Shown one piece after another: positions 8,396 through 17,762 of a stretch of 61,439 nucleotides of DNA. Below the pieces are notes generated by a model. The model had not been told where the DNA came from, searched no databases, and worked only from the letters and a program-made list of their open reading frames with translations. Both the position numbers and the translations under genes were made by a program. Numbering within the stretch: position 1 is the first letter of the stretch; each line of letters starts with the position of its first letter. This DNA is from an uncultured Prevotellaceae bacterium (GTDB lineage Bacteria; Bacteroidota; Bacteroidia; Bacteroidales; Bacteroidaceae), in NCBI GenBank assembly GCA_900316985.1, contig ONFE01000018.1, positions 1 through 61,439 of the forward strand, in the 5' to 3' direction.

Positions 8396-8403
8396 CAAAG
8401 ATA
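8396..8403 (-). promoter_or_regulatory. Bacteroidetes -7 box (TATCTTTG) for licD
   Basis: Exact TAnnTTTG match 28 bp before the licD ATG, in the divergent region shared with the LpxL-like acyltransferase. Confidence 0.7.
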
Positions 8404-8457
8404 GTAATTAATTCACTATTTTTGCCAGAAACACTTGGGAGATTGTGAAATTTGTCG

Positions 8458-8465
8458 TATTTTTG
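8458..8465 (+). promoter_or_regulatory. Bacteroidetes -7 box (TATTTTTG) for the acyltransferase
   Basis: Exact TAnnTTTG match only 5 bp before the ATG at 8471, implying a leaderless or nearly leaderless transcript. Confidence 0.7.
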
Positions 8466-8470
8466 CAGAC

Positions 8471-9445
8471 ATGAAGATACAATATTATATTGTATTGGCA
8501 GTATGGTACGTATTCTCCCTGCTTCCGCTGAAGGTGCATTACGTTTTCAGTGACCTGATATTCTGGTTGCTCTATAAAGTGGTGGGATACCGGAAGAAGG
8601 TGGTACGCACAAACCTGACGACATCGTTTCCCGAGAAATCGGAAGAAGAATTGCGGAGGATAGAGAGAGGCTTCTACCATTTCCTCTGCGACTATCTTGT
8701 AGAGACGGTAAAGCTGATGACGATGAGTCGGGAGGAGATGAAACGGAGGATGGTGTTCAAGAACCCGGAAGTCTTGGACGAGGCAGTGGCCAGCGGACAG
8801 TCGGTGGCTCTCTATCTCGGACATCTGTGTAACTGGGAGTGGGTCTCATCGATACCCCTTTGGGTAAAGCCGAATACCTGGTGCGGACAAATCTATCATC
8901 CGCTGGAAAACAAGGATTTCGACAGACTTTTCCTGAAAATCAGAGAGCGGATGGACGCGCATTGTATCGCTATGCAGGACACGCTGCGCGAAGTGGTGAA
9001 GCACCACAGAGAGAAGGAGCCCATAATCATAGGATATATCTCAGACCAGAAACCCCATTGGGTGAATATCCATCACTGGGTGGACTTTCTGAATCACGAC
9101 ACCCCCGTACTGACAGGAACGGAGCGTATCGTGAAGAAGATGAACCACGCCATATTTTATCTGGATATCCATCGGGTGAGACGAGGCTATTATGAGGCAG
9201 AGTTCAAGCTCATAACAAAAGAACCTCAGAAACTGGCTGACTTCGAACTGACTGACATCTACTTCAGGATGCTGGAAGACAATATCCGCCGTGCACCGGA
9301 GTTCTGGCTGTGGAGTCATGACCGCTGGAAGCGAACCCGCGAGGAGTTTAATGAGCGCTTTATGGTGGTCGATGGCAAAGTGATAGCCAAGGATCATCCT
9401 GACAACAAACCCGCTCCTCCGAAAAAGCCTTGGTATAAGTTCTGA
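8471..9445 (+). CDS. LpxL/HtrB-type lipid A acyltransferase
   Basis: Late acyltransferase of the lysophospholipid acyltransferase superfamily (324 residues), expected to add a secondary acyl chain to lipid A, or to an aminolipid, at the inner membrane. An N-terminal membrane segment (IQYYIVLAVWYVFSLLPL) is followed by the region leading to GHLCNWEW, the HX4E catalytic motif, and by IIGYISDQKP. The start at 8471 removes 12 upstream codons that cover the promoter box. It ends 3 bp before the convergent sulfatase-type gene. Other Bacteroidetes members of this family work on glycine or ornithine lipids, so lipid A is not certain. Confidence 0.85.
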   Translation: MKIQYYIVLAVWYVFSLLPLKVHYVFSDLIFWLLYKVVGYRKKVVRTNLTTSFPEKSEEELRRIERGFYHFLCDYLVETVKLMTMSREEMKRRMVFKNPEVLDEAVASGQSVALYLGHLCNWEWVSSIPLWVKPNTWCGQIYHPLENKDFDRLFLKIRERMDAHCIAMQDTLREVVKHHREKEPIIIGYISDQKPHWVNIHHWVDFLNHDTPVLTGTERIVKKMNHAIFYLDIHRVRRGYYEAEFKLITKEPQKLADFELTDIYFRMLEDNIRRAPEFWLWSHDRWKRTREEFNERFMVVDGKVIAKDHPDNKPAPPKKPWYKF

Positions 9446-9448
9446 CTC

Positions 9449-11380
9449 TTATTTGGAAGGCACAAGGCGGTTCTGCGTCATTCGTTCCATGTATTGCTGG
9501 ATGATGGCCTTTAGCGTTGTTTCCAGCTGAGCCTGTTCCTTGACCTTTCCCTTCAGGTTGTTTTTCATCAAACGGTCATCGAGACGATACACGCCCTTGG
9601 TCTGTGTACCGTCAAACTGGAGTACATAATCACCATACACATACTGGTAGATGCCATTCAGGTAGTTAACGGCCCATGTTTGTTCCTTAGGCGTATTCAG
9701 CACGTCGATGCCAAAACCGAGATAGGGTTTGGAATAGCCCAGTTTTCCCAAGACCGTAGGCAGGATATCAATCTGCTGGGCTATCTTGTCCTGCATCTCC
9801 CCTACCGGTTTACTCGGTTCGTAGATAATAATAGGTGAGCAGAATCCTCCTAAGTCCGTCTGGTATTCCGCATGGTCGCTCATGTTCGTATGATCGCTGG
9901 TGAGCACGAATATTGTATGCTGAAACCACGGCTGCCTGCTGGCAGTATCAAAGAACTTGCCAATGGACATATCCGTATAGCGGATACATTTCTGAATCGG
10001 AAGATGCTCCTCGGGGAACTGTGCCCGATACTTCTCAGGAATGGCGAAGGGATGATGGCTGGAAGCCGTGAAGACGGCCGTCATGAATGGTTCCTTCATC
10101 TTTCCCATCTCCTCGGCATAATATTGCAGGAACGGTTCGTCCCAGATAGCCCACGTGCCGTCGAAATCGGCCGTTCCTTTTGCGGCCTCATACTCTGTGC
10201 GTCCGTAATAGTGCTGGAAGCCTGTTTTCTGGGCAAATGCTTGGAAGCCCATCGATCCGTTCTCCGCCCCATGGAAGAAGGCGGTCTCATAGCCCTCAGC
10301 CCCTAAGATTCCTGCCAGTCCAGTATAATCGTTCATGGAGGCGGGCGTAAGGATAAAGGGTTCCACAAACATGGGAATGCTGGAGAGGATGCTCGGCATA
10401 CCGTCGATGCTCTTGCGCCCGTTGCAGAAACTATAGCGGAACGTGGTGCTCTTGCTGATGAGGGAATCCACGCAAGGGGTATAGCCTTTATACTTTCCCC
10501 CTTCAAGATCTTTGTTAAAGGCACCGATATATTCACGTCCGAAACTCTCGACAATCAGAATCACCACATTCTTCCTGGTAAAAACGGAATCAACGGATTC
10601 TCCTTTATGAAGGGGCGAATAAATGCGCGCCATCTCCTCTTCATTCTCATAATAGCGGGGAACGGAGAAGACATTCTTTCCGATGGAACGGATGAGGGAA
10701 AAGGGGGTGTTGAGTACCAAGGCGGCATCCAACGGACGCTTTACATACTGATTGGCGTTCGACAAGGTGATAGGACGGACGGCTGTGGTGAAACCTCCAC
10801 GCATGCCTGCTATGCTGAGGGGTACTAACAGCAACAATGACACCAGGCAGGAAAGGTCGTATTTCCACCATGAAAAGATCTTACGGCTCTGCAACTGCGG
10901 TTTGGCATAGCATATCCATAAGGCCACCATCACCAAGACAAATAGCAATACCAGATACCAATGGCTCAGAAACTCCTTCCCGATAATGCTCGTCAGATTT
11001 CCTTCATTGGAAAACTCCTGAAAGACGGATGTCGTGGTACGGCGCATGGTATATTGGAAATAGACGGAGTCTGCGAGGTTGACGGCAAAGGCTATACCGT
11101 TGACGATGATAAAGACCCACTTGCATAGCTGATGATAGACATTGTTCTCTTTCAAATGCAACGGGAATAGCATCATAACGATATAGAGCACATTCGTATA
11201 GACAATGGCAGAGGTATCAAACAACAGGCCTCCCCTGAAGACATCAAAGGAATAGGAGAGATATTCCCTATTCTCCATGTAATATTCCAGACGTGCTATC
11301 TGATAGACAAGAAAGACCAGCAGCAAGTTCCACACCAATGCCACGATAGGGGCGTATGTTTTATTGAGTAGTTTTTTCAT
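9449..11380 (-). CDS. LTA synthase/phosphoethanolamine transferase-like membrane protein (first copy)
   Basis: Alkaline-phosphatase-superfamily membrane protein of 643 residues: about five N-terminal transmembrane helices (to about residue 205), then an extracytoplasmic sulfatase-fold domain. VVILIVESFGREYIG supplies a metal glutamate, NGRKSIDGMPSIL the nucleophile region (serine rather than LtaS threonine), FTASSHHPF and LTSDHTNM the metal histidines and aspartate. It should transfer a phospho-alcohol group to a surface glycolipid or to lipid A. Its start overlaps the stop of the paralogue upstream by 4 bp (ATGA). Probable operon: ABC exporter, second copy, this gene. Confidence 0.85.
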   Translation of the reverse strand: MKKLLNKTYAPIVALVWNLLLVFLVYQIARLEYYMENREYLSYSFDVFRGGLLFDTSAIVYTNVLYIVMMLFPLHLKENNVYHQLCKWVFIIVNGIAFAVNLADSVYFQYTMRRTTTSVFQEFSNEGNLTSIIGKEFLSHWYLVLLFVLVMVALWICYAKPQLQSRKIFSWWKYDLSCLVSLLLLVPLSIAGMRGGFTTAVRPITLSNANQYVKRPLDAALVLNTPFSLIRSIGKNVFSVPRYYENEEEMARIYSPLHKGESVDSVFTRKNVVILIVESFGREYIGAFNKDLEGGKYKGYTPCVDSLISKSTTFRYSFCNGRKSIDGMPSILSSIPMFVEPFILTPASMNDYTGLAGILGAEGYETAFFHGAENGSMGFQAFAQKTGFQHYYGRTEYEAAKGTADFDGTWAIWDEPFLQYYAEEMGKMKEPFMTAVFTASSHHPFAIPEKYRAQFPEEHLPIQKCIRYTDMSIGKFFDTASRQPWFQHTIFVLTSDHTNMSDHAEYQTDLGGFCSPIIIYEPSKPVGEMQDKIAQQIDILPTVLGKLGYSKPYLGFGIDVLNTPKEQTWAVNYLNGIYQYVYGDYVLQFDGTQTKGVYRLDDRLMKNNLKGKVKEQAQLETTLKAIIQQYMERMTQNRLVPSK

Positions 11381-13245
11381 CTTTCAGAGAGATCTTTGGT
11401 CGTGGCCTGGAGAATGGTCTTGCCGATTTTTACCAGCCGTTTCCCACCATTGGAGCGACTGGCTATAAGACGGTCGGAATCAAGGTCATAGACGATGAAG
11501 CCCGTAGAGTCAATCACCGAGAAACCATTGTTATAGTTGTGTACGGCAAAGGGATAGCGATAGTCTTTACTGACTACATTGCGGCTCCAACGGAACTTGC
11601 CCGTATCCATGCCTAACTGAGAGAGAAGTGTCGCCGGCAAATCCGTCTGGTTGCAGATGACATTGATGTCGCGAGGCTCTTTTACTGCCCCACCAATCCA
11701 CACCATCGGCATGAGGTTGCGGCGGATGGCCTCATCTTCCTCCACTCCCCGATAGGATATGCTATGGTCAGGAAGAAGGATAATCAGAAGATTCTCCCAT
11801 ACCGGAGTCTTTTTCACCCGCTCGATGAAACGCCACAGACAGTCGTCGAGGAAATAGAAAGAATTGAGAATCTTATCGTCAAACTTATGAAAAGTGGAGA
11901 CCCAGGGCTCATGACTTGACAATGTGCTGTAGCCCAGAAAAAACGGTGTCCCTTTTCCCGACTTTTCCATCACAAGGTCATAGAGCGTCTGGAAAGTGAT
12001 GTCATCACGTACGCCCCATTTCTTGTTGGTATTTTGCTCCTCTGCCGTATAGTCCTTTTTCCAGGTGAGTGTTTCGAAACCACTGCTGATGAGATAACTC
12101 CGCATGTTCGTGAAATTGATATCTCCACCATAAAGATAGTGGGTGGAATAACCTTCTTTCTTCAGGGAGGAGGCAATGCTCGGCAGCGTACGGCTCTTCT
12201 TTGGCATCTTCATCACGGAGGAGGTGGGGAACGAAGGATAGCCACTATAGGTACACACCGTTCCGCGGTCGGTACGCCAGGAGTTGGCATAGCATTTTGA
12301 GAAATTGATTCCTTCGCGTTTGTATTGCTGAAGATGCGGCATAGCCTCGGCGACAATCTCACCGGCACTCTCCATGAGAATCACCACCACATTGGGACGG
12401 CTATTGCGAAGCAGGGAATCCTGAGGATTTAAGACCTGATTCTGCTGGATGCTATCTGGAATGGGATAGAGAGTCTCTATGAGTTTACGGCATTCTTCCT
12501 CAGGATAGTAATCGTAGTTTACGATATTGTTTGCCGACTTCTCAAAAGAAGAAAGGAAGGAGAAAACGGGATTCACCGCCGAATGGTTGAGAAATGCATT
12601 CTGCGAGTAATAGACCTGTCCCACATTCGTCGTCGATTCATCTACACCACCACGGATACCTATTACCATCAGGGGAATGAAACAGACGTAAAGAACGGTC
12701 TCCGACAGTTTCCTGGCAAGTTGCGTAATCTTGCCATCGCTTTCAGGCAAATCCGGAAACATCTTGTAAATGAGGAAGGCGATGATGAGAAACAGCAGGA
12801 AACGGAGGATGATATAACCGACGGATACGCTTGCCATTGCTTCCGTGGGCGTCTCCAGATACTGCAGACAGGAAGCATCCAGCTTGAATCCCCAGAAAGG
12901 ATAGAGGCTCGTGTCGGCAACAAAAGCCAGGGAAAATGCCAGGGAAACAATGATGAAATAGACGGACATGATACGTTTCATCACCTTTCGGGCCTTTGCT
13001 CCCTTTACCCAAATAGTGGCAATAACCATCAACAAGGGCACGCTAAGGAAATAGAGAGCCGTGGAACCGTCGAGGGAAAGACCATGTCGAATGACGTCCC
13101 AAATATCTGCAGGCATAAAAGAATGCCCTTCCTTGTTGGCAAGCATAAAGACAATCTTGGCGAGGACAAAAACCAACACCGTCACGAAGAAAGTCCTTAT
13201 CAGATATATAAGCCTACCTTTCATACTTGAAACCAGAAAACTCAA
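11377..13245 (-). CDS. LTA synthase/phosphoethanolamine transferase-like membrane protein (second copy)
   Basis: Paralogue of the following gene, 622 residues, same layout: N-terminal membrane helices (about 12-215) and a sulfatase-fold domain. VVVILMESAGEIVAEAMP gives the metal glutamate, ANSWRTDRGTV the nucleophile region with threonine, STLSSHEPW and LLPDHSISY the metal ligands. It overlaps the ABC exporter gene upstream by 4 bp and its paralogue downstream by 4 bp. The different nucleophile contexts suggest that the two enzymes use different donors or acceptors. Substrate not readable from sequence. Confidence 0.85.
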   Translation of the reverse strand: MSFLVSSMKGRLIYLIRTFFVTVLVFVLAKIVFMLANKEGHSFMPADIWDVIRHGLSLDGSTALYFLSVPLLMVIATIWVKGAKARKVMKRIMSVYFIIVSLAFSLAFVADTSLYPFWGFKLDASCLQYLETPTEAMASVSVGYIILRFLLFLIIAFLIYKMFPDLPESDGKITQLARKLSETVLYVCFIPLMVIGIRGGVDESTTNVGQVYYSQNAFLNHSAVNPVFSFLSSFEKSANNIVNYDYYPEEECRKLIETLYPIPDSIQQNQVLNPQDSLLRNSRPNVVVILMESAGEIVAEAMPHLQQYKREGINFSKCYANSWRTDRGTVCTYSGYPSFPTSSVMKMPKKSRTLPSIASSLKKEGYSTHYLYGGDINFTNMRSYLISSGFETLTWKKDYTAEEQNTNKKWGVRDDITFQTLYDLVMEKSGKGTPFFLGYSTLSSHEPWVSTFHKFDDKILNSFYFLDDCLWRFIERVKKTPVWENLLIILLPDHSISYRGVEEDEAIRRNLMPMVWIGGAVKEPRDINVICNQTDLPATLLSQLGMDTGKFRWSRNVVSKDYRYPFAVHNYNNGFSVIDSTGFIVYDLDSDRLIASRSNGGKRLVKIGKTILQATTKDLSER

Positions 13246-15071
13246 AGCGTCTGCATGTCATGCAACTTCTTGTAATAGCCGTTCAAGGCTATCAGCTCGT
13301 CATGAGTGCCGCGTTCTACGATACGGCCTTCATGAAGCACGCAGATTTCATCGGCATGTTTGATGGTGCTCAGGCGGTGGGCAATGGCGACCGTCGTACG
13401 CGTCTTCATCAGTCGGAAAAGAGCATCCTGCACCAAACGTTCACTCTCGGTGTCAAGGGCAGATGTTGCCTCATCGAGAATCAAAATTGGTGGATTCTTC
13501 AGAATGGCACGCGCAATGGAGATGCGCTGGCGCTGACCACCCGAAAGACGGCCTCCGCGGTCGCCGATGTTTGTATCGTAGCCATGTTCCATAGCCCTCA
13601 CGAAATCATGGGCGTTGGCAATCTTCGCCGCATTCTCCACTTCTTTCAGCGTGGCGTTCTCCACACCGAAGGTGATATTGTTTCTCACCGTATCGTTAAA
13701 GAGGATAGCTTCCTGATTCACATTGCCGATGAGTTTGCGCAGATCGTGCACTCCGAGGTCCTTTACATTGATGCCGTCGATAAGCACCTCTCCTTCCTGC
13801 ACATCGTAGTAACGCGGTATCAGATCCACCAAGGTGGACTTTCCGGAACCTGACTGCCCCACGATGGCAATAGTCTTTCCTTTCTCAATGGTCAGGTTGA
13901 TGTCCTTCAGAATCCATTGCTCTCCATACCGGAACGATACATGACGGAACTCAATGTTATTCTTCAAACTGCCGATATGCTTGGGATTCTCAGGCTCCTT
14001 GATGTTATTCTCGGCCATCAGAATCTTGTCCACACGCTCCATCGAGGCCAGTCCCTTCGGAATGTTGTAACCAGCTTTCGAGAATTCCTTTAGGGGATTG
14101 ATGATGCTGTACAGAATCACCAGGTAATAGATAAAGGTGGAACCCGACATGGAGGCATTGTTCAACACCTGCACGCCACCGAACCATAACACGATGATGA
14201 TCATTACCGTTCCCAGAAATTCACTCATCGGGTGGGCCAGCTGCTGGCGGGTGTTCACCCATTGGATGTTGTCACGATACTCGTTGTTCACCTTATTAAA
14301 CTTCGCGTTCATCTTCTCCTCCGCATTGAAGGCCTTGATGATGCGCAGACCGCCCAGCGTTTCTTCCACCACACTCATCGTATCACTCCAAAGCGACTGC
14401 GCCATCACGGAGTTCTGCTTCAGCTTACGGCCCACGTAGCCCATGAACCAGCCGAACAGCGGCACAAAGACAATGGTGAACAGCGTGAGTTGCCAGGAAA
14501 TGAAAATCAACGTCCCGAAATATATGACGATGAGGATAGGATTCTTGAAGAGCATGTCAAGACTCGACATGATGGAGTTTTCTATTTCCTGCACATCACC
14601 GCTCATGCGTGCGATGATGTCACCCTTACGCTCCTCGGAGAAGAAACCCAGCGGCAACGATGTGATTTTCTGGTATAGTTGGTTGCGAATATCGCGTACC
14701 ACGCCTGTGCGGATGGGAATAATCGTGGCCGAAGAGAGGAAGTAGGCACCCGTCTTCAGGAAGGTGGCAAAAGCCAGGAACAGACCGATGACCAGCAAGG
14801 TCGTGGTGGCGCCCCAATCCAGAATGAATTCCTGCATGTAGTAGTTCATGTCATTCATCAGCGCCTCTTTCAGGTTACCTAATGTGATGGGCATATACTC
14901 CACCTCACGCAGGCTCTCCTCCGTCTTGAACAGGATATTCAGGATAGGGATGATGGCGGCAAACGAGAAAATGTTCAGTACCGCAGAAAGGATATTGAAC
15001 AGTACCGTCAGCACCAAATATTTTTTATAGGGCGGCACAAATCGCCGCAACACCTTGAAAAACTCTTTCAT
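13242..15071 (-). CDS. MsbA-like ABC exporter
   Basis: Homodimeric-type ABC exporter half-transporter of 609 residues with a transmembrane domain (about residues 15-320) fused to an ATPase domain. Walker A is VGQSGSGKSTLVD, the signature is LSGGQRQRISIARA, Walker B is PPILILDEATSALD and the switch histidine is in AIAHRLSTI. Bacteroidetes proteins of this type are annotated MsbA-like lipid A or lipid flippases. It heads the operon of two phospho-group transferases, fitting transport of a lipid that they modify. The start at 15071 is chosen because TACATTTG lies 10 bp upstream; a second ATG 8 codons earlier would lie inside that box region. Confidence 0.88.
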   Translation of the reverse strand: MKEFFKVLRRFVPPYKKYLVLTVLFNILSAVLNIFSFAAIIPILNILFKTEESLREVEYMPITLGNLKEALMNDMNYYMQEFILDWGATTTLLVIGLFLAFATFLKTGAYFLSSATIIPIRTGVVRDIRNQLYQKITSLPLGFFSEERKGDIIARMSGDVQEIENSIMSSLDMLFKNPILIVIYFGTLIFISWQLTLFTIVFVPLFGWFMGYVGRKLKQNSVMAQSLWSDTMSVVEETLGGLRIIKAFNAEEKMNAKFNKVNNEYRDNIQWVNTRQQLAHPMSEFLGTVMIIIVLWFGGVQVLNNASMSGSTFIYYLVILYSIINPLKEFSKAGYNIPKGLASMERVDKILMAENNIKEPENPKHIGSLKNNIEFRHVSFRYGEQWILKDINLTIEKGKTIAIVGQSGSGKSTLVDLIPRYYDVQEGEVLIDGINVKDLGVHDLRKLIGNVNQEAILFNDTVRNNITFGVENATLKEVENAAKIANAHDFVRAMEHGYDTNIGDRGGRLSGGQRQRISIARAILKNPPILILDEATSALDTESERLVQDALFRLMKTRTTVAIAHRLSTIKHADEICVLHEGRIVERGTHDELIALNGYYKKLHDMQTL

Positions 15072-15081
15072 ATCTAGGGTA

Positions 15082-15089
15082 CAAATGTA
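15082..15089 (-). promoter_or_regulatory. Bacteroidetes -7 box (TACATTTG) for the ABC exporter operon
   Basis: Exact TAnnTTTG match 10 bp before the ATG at 15071. Confidence 0.65.
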
Positions 15090-15191
15090 ATACAAATAAA
15101 CAGAAAAACCAAGGTTTACCCCTTAGTTTTTCCATTTATTAAACTTTCCACAAAGAAAAGTGACTGATAGAGCAGTCCCTTTAACACGCAG

Positions 15192-15228
15192 ACAGGGCAG
15201 CAAGGAGAATATTCCATTGCTGCCCTGT
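15192..15228 (-). terminator. Hairpin downstream of the outer membrane protein gene
   Basis: Perfect 12-bp stem (ACAGGGCAGCAA paired with TTGCTGCCCTGT) with a 13-nt loop, starting 27 bp after the stop at 15255. The minus-strand 3' flank is not T-rich, so it may act as an RNA end-stabilising hairpin rather than an intrinsic terminator. Confidence 0.6.
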
Positions 15229-15254
15229 GTTAGGTTTTGCGGTTTTCCGGTCTC

Positions 15255-15788
15255 TTAGAAATTGTAATAGACAGAGAACTGCAGGTCGCTGCCGTCGATA
15301 CCGATGTTAAACTCGTCGCCTTTCACCTCAGCATCGCCGCGCTTTGTGTTGGCATGAACGTATGAGAGAGCACCGATCTTGGTGACAAAGCTGATCTTGT
15401 CGTTCAGGTTCACGGCCAGACCTGGGAAGACACCAGCACCGATGGCATTCACCTTCACTTCGTCAGCCTTTGTATAAGCGTAGTCGATACCGAGGTCAAC
15501 GAAAGCGTTCACCATGTTCCATTTTACGAAAGTGTAACGGAGATAAGGAGCAATCTCGAAACCGTCAGTCTTAATATCGTCGCTCTTGGAATGAGTATAG
15601 CCCACGCTTACGCCCAAACTAATCTGGTCGTCGAGATTATAACCGAACTCGGGGAGAATCTTGAACTGGTCGGCCTTCACGTCACCTACCTTGCTATGGC
15701 TGTAGCCAACGCCACCACCTACGTAGAACTGTGCATTCATAGTTGTTGCCATGGCAATGGCAGCAAGAGTCATCAAAATCTTTTTCAT
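15255..15788 (-). CDS. Porin-family outer membrane beta-barrel protein
   Basis: Small secreted barrel protein of 177 residues. A signal peptide (MKKILMTLAAIAMATTMNAQ) ends in the AQ junction typical of Bacteroidetes, then alternating amphipathic strands (FYVGGGVGYSHSKVGDVKAD, SLGVSVGYTHSKSDDIKTDG) end in an aromatic residue (QFSVYYNF), as in an eight-stranded OmpX/OmpA-like barrel. Transcribed alone from a TACCTTTG box with a leader of about 65 nt and followed by a hairpin. Function beyond an outer membrane location is unknown. Confidence 0.85.
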   Translation of the reverse strand: MKKILMTLAAIAMATTMNAQFYVGGGVGYSHSKVGDVKADQFKILPEFGYNLDDQISLGVSVGYTHSKSDDIKTDGFEIAPYLRYTFVKWNMVNAFVDLGIDYAYTKADEVKVNAIGAGVFPGLAVNLNDKISFVTKIGALSYVHANTKRGDAEVKGDEFNIGIDGSDLQFSVYYNF

Positions 15789-15856
15789 CTTTTTACTTTT
15801 TTAAAATTTAACTTGTGCAGCCTGTAATTGCTGCGTTACCCTTTACAAATCGGGTG

Positions 15857-15864
15857 CAAAGGTA
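15857..15864 (-). promoter_or_regulatory. Bacteroidetes -7 box (TACCTTTG) for the barrel protein
   Basis: Exact TAnnTTTG match 68 bp before the ATG; the long leader contrasts with the very short leaders seen elsewhere in this window. Confidence 0.65.
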
Positions 15865-15886
15865 AGCCTTTTGGGAGCAAAAAACC

Positions 15887-15925
15887 AAAACAGCCCCTTT
15901 TCTTTTTCCGAAAAAGGGCTGTTTT
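15887..15925 (-). terminator. Intrinsic terminator of the carboxylesterase gene
   Basis: Stem AAAACAGCCC with GGGCTGTTTT, extended by T/A pairs around one bulged C, about 38 bp after the stop at 15963, followed on the minus strand by a T-rich run (GGTTTTTTG). Confidence 0.75.
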
Positions 15926-15962
15926 ATAGAGATAAATCAAGAAATCAAGGTAAAAAGCAGTT

Positions 15963-17531
15963 TTACCTGCGGCTTTTTTCTATAGCCTCACGCTTGGCCT
16001 TGTAATAGCGGTCCACGAAATCTATCTGTTCGCGATTGGGACGCATAATAAGCGAAGCACCGTTGGAGAACTGCATCGTGGTGGGCTTCGACTCGTCGAA
16101 CGTGGGCCAGTATGGCAGACCTTTGGCGTTGGGATTTCCCGTCTTGGCGAAGTTAATCCAATACTGCTGGATGATCTCGGCCACGGCAGATTCAGCCGGG
16201 TACTTGTCGGGCTGTGTCAGGAAATGACCGTTGAGATAGAGGATATCATCTGCATGAGCCACTCCGCGGCGGCGGGGATCCTGCGAGAAACTCATCTTTG
16301 AAGGCTGAGCCAGGTAAGCGGCATAGGCAGGACTCTTGCCCGTCTTGGACTGCAGGTTCACCCATGCATAGGAAGGCCAGGCAAAACCCATATCGCGGAA
16401 GGCATCACCGAAAGCATGCCAAGCCTCATCATTCGTGTTGCCGGGATATACTTTCCGTGCTTCAGCGGCCATGTCGCCGAACATGGAGTCAACTGTTTTC
16501 TGGTAATTCTCGGCAGTCATATTGCCCGGTGAGAAGAGGGCACCCTCATCCGAATTGGTCATAACAATCACGGGAACATCATTATATTCGCCACGTTCGT
16601 AGAGGCGATACTGGTCGTCGCAGATAACATATTCGTCAACACAAGGCCAGAATCCGCCAAAACCCACATTACCGTCGCAGAGCGACATGGCATCCATCTG
16701 TCGGAGTTGCTTGAGATTCTTCTTTTTCAGATGCTTCTGGAAAGCCAGGCCTTGCTGTTCGGCACCTTTCTGCGATGCGTCGAGGCCCAGCGAACGGGGA
16801 TTGTCACTCCAGGGAGCGAACGAACCTCCGCTCTGACTGATGCAACGATGGAAGAGTCCCTTTGCCAGAGGTGATGCACAAAGCATGCTGCAACTGATGG
16901 CTCCAGCACTCTCGCCGAAGATGGTTACATTCGAAGGGTCGCCTCCGAAGTTGGTTATATTGCGCTGCACCCATTTCAGGGCGAAGATCTGATCCAGAAG
17001 ACCATAGTTGCCCGAGTGTCCTTCAGGATCTTCTTTCGACAACTCCGGATGGGCCATGAAACCAAGCGCGCCCGTACGATATTCTATACTGACAATAACC
17101 ACCCCTCGAAGGGCAAGGTATCTCCACAGGTCACCACCATACCATTCCGTCTGGAATCCTCCACCGTGAATCCAAACCATCACAGGCAGACGGTCGTTCA
17201 CGGAAGTTGCCGGCGTGGCAATACCAAGATAAAGACAGTCCTCACTCATCATATCCGCAGTACGCCCGGGACGTGTAGGCTGTGGCGGCATCTTTCCGAA
17301 TTCATTGCAAACTCTCACTCCCTCCCAAGCACGGGCAGGCTGCGGAGCCTTCCAACGCAGTTTCCCCACAGGAGGAGCCGCATAGGGAATGGCCTTGTAC
17401 ACGGCCAGAGTACTGTCAAGAACACCTTCCACGTCGCCCGTTTCCACATGAGTTCTCAACAATGGCTGTCCCTGCATGCCTACAACAGCACCCAATAATC
17501 CGATAATCAGTAATAAAAGATTCTTTTTCAT
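15963..17531 (-). CDS. Secreted type-B carboxylesterase
   Basis: Alpha/beta hydrolase of the carboxylesterase/lipase type-B family, 522 residues. A signal peptide (MKKNLLLLIIGLLGAVVGMQG) targets it to the periplasm or beyond. AIPYAAPPVGKLRW is the family N-terminal signature, VWIHGGGF the oxyanion region, TIFGESAGAISC the nucleophile elbow (Ser in GESAG), and RRGVAHADDILYL carries the catalytic histidine. It stands alone with its own promoter (TATCTTTG at 17574-17581) and terminator. Substrate unknown; homologues hydrolyse short esters, including acyl decorations on plant glycans. Confidence 0.9.
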   Translation of the reverse strand: MKKNLLLLIIGLLGAVVGMQGQPLLRTHVETGDVEGVLDSTLAVYKAIPYAAPPVGKLRWKAPQPARAWEGVRVCNEFGKMPPQPTRPGRTADMMSEDCLYLGIATPATSVNDRLPVMVWIHGGGFQTEWYGGDLWRYLALRGVVIVSIEYRTGALGFMAHPELSKEDPEGHSGNYGLLDQIFALKWVQRNITNFGGDPSNVTIFGESAGAISCSMLCASPLAKGLFHRCISQSGGSFAPWSDNPRSLGLDASQKGAEQQGLAFQKHLKKKNLKQLRQMDAMSLCDGNVGFGGFWPCVDEYVICDDQYRLYERGEYNDVPVIVMTNSDEGALFSPGNMTAENYQKTVDSMFGDMAAEARKVYPGNTNDEAWHAFGDAFRDMGFAWPSYAWVNLQSKTGKSPAYAAYLAQPSKMSFSQDPRRRGVAHADDILYLNGHFLTQPDKYPAESAVAEIIQQYWINFAKTGNPNAKGLPYWPTFDESKPTTMQFSNGASLIMRPNREQIDFVDRYYKAKREAIEKSRR

Positions 17532-17573
17532 ATGATAATCTCTTTGTCAGTTAGAATAAAATTAATGTTCGTG

Positions 17574-17581
17574 CAAAGATA
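17574..17581 (-). promoter_or_regulatory. Bacteroidetes -7 box (TATCTTTG) for the carboxylesterase
   Basis: Exact TAnnTTTG match 42 bp before the ATG. Confidence 0.65.
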
Positions 17582-17762
17582 TTCATTAATCTCTTTCCTT
17601 CCAAATAATCGGGAAAGAATTTGAAATAATCAACAAAGACCCTGTGTTTTTATCAGGTATAATGAACGGGGTGTTCCTGTTCACATGATTCGTTCACAAG
17701 TTGAACAAACTGGAGCCAAAATGGGTATGAACTGAGTCCCCCTGTTACATGATTTTGGTTTT

